The notes below the pieces were generated by a model, which was not told where the DNA came from, did not search any database, and worked only from the letters and a program-made list of their open reading frames with translations. Below, piece after piece: positions 13,980 to 17,382 of a stretch of 17,382 nt of DNA. The first letter of the stretch is position 1, and each line of letters begins with the position of its first letter. The position numbers and the translations under genes were made by a program. Source of the DNA: CAKZKT01 sp034434235 (GTDB lineage Bacteria; Chloroflexota; Anaerolineae; CG2-30-64-16); contig DAOTZV010000142.1 of the NCBI GenBank assembly GCA_034434235.1, positions 1 to 17,382 on the forward strand, written 5' to 3'.

Positions 13980-13984
13980 TGATT

Positions 13985-15064
13985 ATGCGCGACTATCGCA
14001 TCGCGGTCATCCCCGGCGACGGCATCGGCCAGGAAGTGATGCCCGAGGGGATCAGGGTGTTGGAGGCGGCAAGAGCGGTGACCGCCAGCTTCCGGCTGGA
14101 ATACGAGACGTTTCCGTGGGGTTGCGCGCATTTTCTGGCGCACGGCGAGCTGATGCCGAAGGACGGCCTGAAGATCCTGGCCGGCTTCGATGCGATCTAC
14201 TTCGGCGCCGTCGGCTGGCCTGGCGTGCCCGACCATGTGTCGTTGTGGGGACTGCGGTTGCCCATCTGTCAGGGCTTCGACCAGTATGCCAACCTGCGTC
14301 CCAGCGTGTTGCTGCCGGGCGTCCCGGGGCCTTTGCGCGATAAGCGGCCGGGCGACATTGACTTCATCGTCGTGCGCGAGAACACCGAGGGAGAGTATGC
14401 CGGAGCCGGCGGCCGAGGGCATCGCGGCCAGCCCCTCGAAGTGGCGGTCGAGACATCCATCTTCACCCGCGCCGGCGTCGAGCGAGTGATCCGCTATGCG
14501 TTCGAACTGGCGCGACGCCGGCCGCGCAAGCGGTTGATCAGTGCAACCAAGTCGAATGCCCAGCGCTATGCCATGACCCTGTGGGATGAGGTGTTCGATG
14601 CGGTGGCCGAGGAATATCGGGATGTGACGACCGAACGCGTGTTGGTGGATGCGCTGGCGGCCCGTTTCGTGCTCAAGCCCGAAAGCCTGGACGTGGTCGT
14701 GGCCTCCAATCTCTTCGCCGACATTTTGACCGATCTGGGCGCTGCCGTCGTGGGCGGACTGGGCCTGGCGCCCAGCGCCAACCTGAACCCCGAACGCCGC
14801 TATCCGTCCATGTTCGAGCCGGTGCACGGCTCCGCGCCAGACATCTTCGGCAAGGGGATCGCCAACCCGATCGCCATGATCTGGAGCGGCGCGCTGATGC
14901 TCGATTTTCTGGGCGAACAGGAGGCCGCCGATCTGATCGTGGCCGCCATTCGCACGGTCCTGGCCGCCGGCCGCGTGCGCACCCCCGATCTGGGCGGCCG
15001 GGCGAGCACGGTTCAGATGGGCGATGCGATCGTCGCGGCCCTGCTTGGATCGCCGGAGAGATGA
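13985..15064 (+). CDS. Tartrate / D-malate dehydrogenase (decarboxylating), isopropylmalate-dehydrogenase superfamily
   Basis: NAD-dependent oxidative decarboxylase of a 2-hydroxy acid such as tartrate or D-malate. The sequence has the superfamily start IAVIPGDGIGQEV (6-18), the tartrate-dehydrogenase-like GWPGVPDHVSLWGLRLPICQ (77-96), substrate arginines R105 and R131, K189 in ATKSNAQ, and metal-binding D222, D246 and D250. The NAD-binding segment EPVHGSAPDIFGKGIANP is complete. Length 359. A GTG at 13979 is in frame, but ATG 13985 is spaced correctly from GAGG (13976-13979). Tartrate, D-malate and isopropylmalate specificity cannot be separated by eye; the GWPG...WGLRLP segment favours tartrate/D-malate. 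Overlaps or adjoins the next small gene. Confidence 0.88.
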   Translation: MRDYRIAVIPGDGIGQEVMPEGIRVLEAARAVTASFRLEYETFPWGCAHFLAHGELMPKDGLKILAGFDAIYFGAVGWPGVPDHVSLWGLRLPICQGFDQYANLRPSVLLPGVPGPLRDKRPGDIDFIVVRENTEGEYAGAGGRGHRGQPLEVAVETSIFTRAGVERVIRYAFELARRRPRKRLISATKSNAQRYAMTLWDEVFDAVAEEYRDVTTERVLVDALAARFVLKPESLDVVVASNLFADILTDLGAAVVGGLGLAPSANLNPERRYPSMFEPVHGSAPDIFGKGIANPIAMIWSGALMLDFLGEQEAADLIVAAIRTVLAAGRVRTPDLGGRASTVQMGDAIVAALLGSPER

Positions 15065-15087
15065 AGGTGACAGGGAAAGGAGAAGCC

Positions 15088-15396
15088 GTGGCCGGGAAAG
15101 CTGACCAACCGCTCAGCGAGGTGGCGGCATGGCATAAGCTGAGCGGCCTGCCCGACAACGTGGCCGACGACGGCACCGTGGTCAAGGCCGATGCCGGATT
15201 GCGGGCACGCGCGGAAAAGGAGCTGTTGCGCGGCGAGATCGGCCGCCTCAGCGCGAGCGGCCTGCCGGAAGCCGTGCGCAGTCGGGCGCGCCTGGCCGCC
15301 AGCTATCTGCTGGCGGGGGATGCCGAGACTGCCCGACGCTACATCGTTGCCGCGCAGGAGATTCTGGAGGCTTCCCAGCTCGATCGGCCCATTTGA
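15088..15396 (+). CDS. Hypothetical small helical protein
   Basis: No family recognised. The 102 residues are mostly predicted helix, rich in Ala, Arg, Glu and Leu. The second half (residues 50-95) reads like a TPR-type helix pair (RARLAASYLLAGDAETARRYIVAAQEIL). It has no Cys, no membrane segment and no signal peptide. An ATG at 15061 overlaps the dehydrogenase stop as ATGA and would add nine residues. The GTG at 15088 has a strong AAAGGAG (15076-15082) at 5-nt spacing and is preferred. Co-transcription with the dehydrogenase is likely. Confidence 0.65.
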   Translation: MAGKADQPLSEVAAWHKLSGLPDNVADDGTVVKADAGLRARAEKELLRGEIGRLSASGLPEAVRSRARLAASYLLAGDAETARRYIVAAQEILEASQLDRPI

Positions 15397-15426
15397 TGTC
15401 GCGAACGAAAAAGCGGTCGCGGCTTC

Positions 15427-15460
15427 ACGTGCCAGGCACCTGGGAGGGTACCTGGCACGT
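15427..15460. terminator. Convergent-gene hairpin, possible bidirectional terminator or palindromic repeat
   Basis: Perfect 10-bp arms ACGTGCCAGG (15427-15436) and CCTGGCACGT (15451-15460), extended inward by three more pairs after one mismatch, with the 6-nt loop TGGGAG. It lies between the convergent hypothetical (ends 15396) and transporter (ends 15478) genes. No T-run follows directly on either strand; on the minus strand a TTTTT appears about 13 nt later. Confidence 0.55.
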
Positions 15461-15477
15461 CCGCAGGCCAGGCGGGC

Positions 15478-16578
15478 TCAATGCGCCGGCGCGAACACCT
15501 GGCCGGAGGCCACGCCGCGCAACGTCCGCGCCAGAACGATCGCCCAGACCGCCACCAGGAACACCGTCACGCCGTAGTAGATGGCCTGGATGGATCCGAA
15601 CCCGCTCACCTTCCAGGCCGCGCCGCTGGCTACGGCGAGCGCGCCGCTGGGAAAGGTGAACGCCCACCACGAGAGCGCATAGGGCAGATCCAGCCGGCGG
15701 ATGTAGTGCGCGATCACCAGCAGCGCCATGATGAACCACCAGAGCGCAAAGCCCCAATTCATCAGGACGGCCAGTTTGGCCACGGCCGCGAACGCGTGCG
15801 GATCAACGCCGAGCGCGGGTTGCGCCTCGAAGAGGTGTATCATCTTGAACAGGGTTACCGCGATGATGGCCGTGGGCGCGATGCCGATGAAGAAGGTCGC
15901 CGCGAAACGGCTCATGGGCAGTTGCTCGAAGATGTAACGGTGATAGACCGCCGCGCCGACGAACAGGAACAGGAAGAAGCCCACCCCCAGGCTGATCATG
16001 GACAGGCCAAAGGTCAACTCGATCCGGGCCGGGTAGAGCTGGGCCAGCTCGAGGCCGGCCACCGGAATCAGCAATTTGGACACCGGCGGGATGTACCAGC
16101 CGAAGTTGGCGTGGCTCAGCTTGATCCCTTCGTGCCGGTAGATGCGCTCCAGGATGGCAAAGCCGAAGCCGTAGATGCCCAGCGCGCCGATCAGCCAGAG
16201 GTAAAAAGCGATCTCGCGAGAGACGGCTGGAGCAAAGAACAGATCGGGAAACTTGAGCAGATCCAGGGCGATGATGATCAGGGAGATGGGCATGGTCGGG
16301 AAGAAATTCGCGGCGACCGGATGGCTCAGGTCGCGGTGCACATCGGCCGGATAGCGGACGAAACGCCACGCCCACGGGACCAGCATCGCCAGGAACATGG
16401 CGACCGCCAGGAGCGTAAAGGCTCCTGCGAACGGCCGGATCCACGGAAATGGCGCAAAGGAAACGGCCAAGGGGATCACGGCCGTGCCCATGACGGCCGC
16501 AAACCAGGCCGGGCTGAAATGCTGGGCGATTTGGTTGAATGAAGGCCGGTTGTTCTTTGCGGTCTCTTCTACAGACAT
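15478..16578 (-). CDS. TDT-family transporter (TehA/Mae1/SLAC1-like anion or C4-dicarboxylate channel)
   Basis: Integral membrane protein moving an anion such as malate, sulfite or tellurite-related species. About ten hydrophobic helices are visible. Family features include the N-terminal FSPAWFAAVMGTAVIPLAV (first helix, with the typical MGT), a Phe-rich central region and the C-terminal LSWWAFTFPSGALAVAS motif, which is diagnostic of TDT proteins. The frame is open from a GTG at 16605, but ATG 16578 has AGGAG at good spacing, giving 366 residues, and is preferred. It is convergent with the tartrate/malate dehydrogenase locus, which makes a C4-dicarboxylate substrate attractive but unproven. 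No convincing promoter was found upstream, only a -10-like CATAAT on the minus strand near 16662. Confidence 0.85.
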   Translation of the reverse strand: MSVEETAKNNRPSFNQIAQHFSPAWFAAVMGTAVIPLAVSFAPFPWIRPFAGAFTLLAVAMFLAMLVPWAWRFVRYPADVHRDLSHPVAANFFPTMPISLIIIALDLLKFPDLFFAPAVSREIAFYLWLIGALGIYGFGFAILERIYRHEGIKLSHANFGWYIPPVSKLLIPVAGLELAQLYPARIELTFGLSMISLGVGFFLFLFVGAAVYHRYIFEQLPMSRFAATFFIGIAPTAIIAVTLFKMIHLFEAQPALGVDPHAFAAVAKLAVLMNWGFALWWFIMALLVIAHYIRRLDLPYALSWWAFTFPSGALAVASGAAWKVSGFGSIQAIYYGVTVFLVAVWAIVLARTLRGVASGQVFAPAH

Positions 16579-16709
16579 GTGTCGCTCCTGGCATGGGAAG
16601 GTCACAGGGCATCAGCGCCTGGTGAGCCGAATTGGCCCAGGTGCCATGCCCATCACAAGCATTATGATGCAAGCCGGCCTCAGATGGTTACCCGGACGCG
16701 CGCGATTCC

Positions 16710-17136
16710 TTTGGCTTGCGGCGCGCCGGCACCGCCTTTGGTCTGCGGCGGCACGACGCTGCTTTGCCCTGCGCACCGCTTTTGGCTTGCGGCGGCTCGA
16801 CGCCGCTTTGCCGTGCGCATCGCCGCTGGCGATTCCAAAGCGGGGACACGTCCCCGCAAGCCAAAGCGCACGGCGCCGCCTTCGGTTTGCGGCGGCACGA
16901 CGCCGCTTTGCCCTGCGCACCGCTTTTGGCTTGCGGCGGCACGACGCCGCTTTGCCCTGCGCACCGCCGCGTGCGATTTCAAAGCGGGGACACGTCCCCG
17001 CAAGCCAAAACGCACGGCGCCGCCTTCGGTTTGCGGCGGCTCGACGCCGCTTTGCCCCGCGCGGCGCCGCGTGCGATTCCAAAGCGGGGACACGTCCCCG
17101 CAAGCCAAAGCGGGGACACGTCCCCGCAGTCCAAAA
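16710..17136. repeat. Array of covarying palindromic repeats
   Basis: Non-coding array built from a shared frame: CAAAGCGG, ten variable bases, CCGCAAGCCAAA. Four forward copies have the stem-loop GCGGGGACACGTCCCCGC (16840-16857, 16984-17001, 17084-17101, 17110-17127). Five inverted copies have GCGGCGGCWCGACGCCGC or a close variant (16745-16762, 16789-16806, 16889-16906, 16933-16950, 17033-17050). A sixth, more divergent inverted copy starts at 16710. Spacings of 44, 100 and 144 nt recur. Long open frames cross it on both strands but are repeat artefacts. The remaining gap (16579-16709) holds no feature I can support. Confidence 0.88.
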
Positions 17137-17173
17137 ATGGGCGCCGATGCCGTGCACGGCATCGGCGCCCATT
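17136..17173 (-). terminator. 38-bp perfect palindrome followed by T5 on the minus strand: terminator
   Basis: The segment equals its own reverse complement, centred on GTGCAC (17152-17157). On the minus strand it is followed by TTTTT (complement of 17137-17133), the layout of an intrinsic terminator. It lies about 70 nt after the stop of the minus-strand peroxiredoxin-like gene. Confidence 0.72.
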
Positions 17174-17183
17174 GCGGTGATTC

Positions 17184-17217
17184 GCCTCGCCGCGTGGTCG
17201 GGCAGCCGCGGCGAGGC
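17184..17217. other. Second hairpin downstream of the peroxiredoxin-like gene
   Basis: Perfect 11-bp arms GCCTCGCCGCG (17184-17194) and CGCGGCGAGGC (17207-17217) around a 12-nt loop. It sits between the partial gene's stop and the 38-bp palindrome. It lacks its own T-run and may stabilise the mRNA end or assist termination. Confidence 0.55.
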
Positions 17218-17245
17218 TCTGCTAAACGGCCGCCATCCGTTCATC

Positions 17246-17382
17246 TCAGGGCTTCCACACTTCCCAAACCTTGCCAACCAGCGCCGGCCCGGGCTTGAGG
17301 GTCACCTGGCCGGGCTCCCAACCCGACGGGGTCACTTCGCCGGTGGCGCGCACGTGCTGGAACGCCTTCACCTGCCGCACCA
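17246..17382 (-). CDS. C-terminal end of a peroxiredoxin-like protein (partial)
   Basis: Minus-strand frame open from the window edge to a TGA at 17248-17246, giving the last 44 residues: RQVKAFQHVRATGEVTPSGW, then EPGQVTLKPGPALVGKVWEVWKP. The TPSGWEPG...LKPGP pattern resembles the C-terminal domain of AhpC/TSA peroxiredoxins (TPANWxPG in many). The catalytic N-terminal part is outside the window, so the peroxidase cysteine cannot be checked. The stop is followed by two hairpins, the second with a T-run, supporting a real gene end here. Confidence 0.62.
   Translation of the reverse strand, partial: VRQVKAFQHVRATGEVTPSGWEPGQVTLKPGPALVGKVWEVWKP

Noticed and set aside
16656..16667. GCAT-TATG-ATGC palindrome and CATAAT upstream of the transporter as a promoter/operator
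   Set aside because: Only a 4-bp-arm palindrome, and no acceptable -35 lies at the right distance from the -10-like hexamer.
16579..17298. Long open frames on both strands (over 200 residues each) across the repeat region
   Set aside because: They translate the palindromic repeats into Arg/Ala/Pro-rich low-complexity text in several frames at once, with no family resemblance and no good ribosome site; absence of stops reflects GC content.

Overview
This is a GC-rich bacterial chromosome segment, probably from a member of the Chloroflexota or another anaerobic or facultative thermophile-type lineage. The lineage is an inference from the gene mix (Mvh-type hydrogenase, stand-alone aspartate-kinase-like ACT protein, CBS/RsbT-like fusion); no rRNA or marker gene is present to fix it. 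No tRNA, rRNA or CRISPR array was seen.

Region 1 (4-6566, + strand) is a tight five-gene operon, with 1-4 nt between genes, for a cytoplasmic group 3 (Mvh-like) [NiFe] hydrogenase. It holds a NuoF/HydB-type NAD(P)H-binding flavoprotein, an unusual fusion of a HoxU-like ferredoxin module with an HdrA that lacks its FAD-binding Rossmann half, then MvhD, MvhG (small subunit) and MvhA (large subunit, with a C-terminal peptide still to be cleaved). The set would couple H2 to NAD(P)(H), probably with ferredoxin or another carrier.

Region 2 (about 6567-9693) is a defence and toxin-antitoxin island of visibly lower GC in its second half. It contains a higBA module with a three-box palindromic operator, a type II restriction-modification pair whose endonuclease has the BglII D-E-Q active-site spacing, and a DUF433/DUF5615 toxin-antitoxin pair whose toxin appears frameshifted at its very start.

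Region 3 (9718-12311, + strand) resumes hydrogenase-related functions: a Cys-rich rubredoxin-like protein, the hydrogenase maturation endopeptidase expected to trim MvhA, a PaaI-type thioesterase, a DRTGG-domain protein and a CBS-pair/RsbT-like ATPase fusion. The island therefore seems to have split one hydrogenase locus.

Region 4 (12328-15396) has a secreted polysaccharide deacetylase and an ACT-domain regulator on the minus strand. These diverge from a tartrate/D-malate dehydrogenase and a small hypothetical gene on the plus strand. The divergent promoter region carries an inverted repeat and an 8-bp tandem repeat.

Region 5 (15427-17382) has a convergent hairpin, a TDT-family anion/C4-dicarboxylate transporter (minus), a roughly 430-bp array of covarying palindromic repeats with no believable gene, a 38-bp perfect palindrome that is probably a terminator, and the C-terminal end of a minus-strand peroxiredoxin-like gene cut by the window edge.
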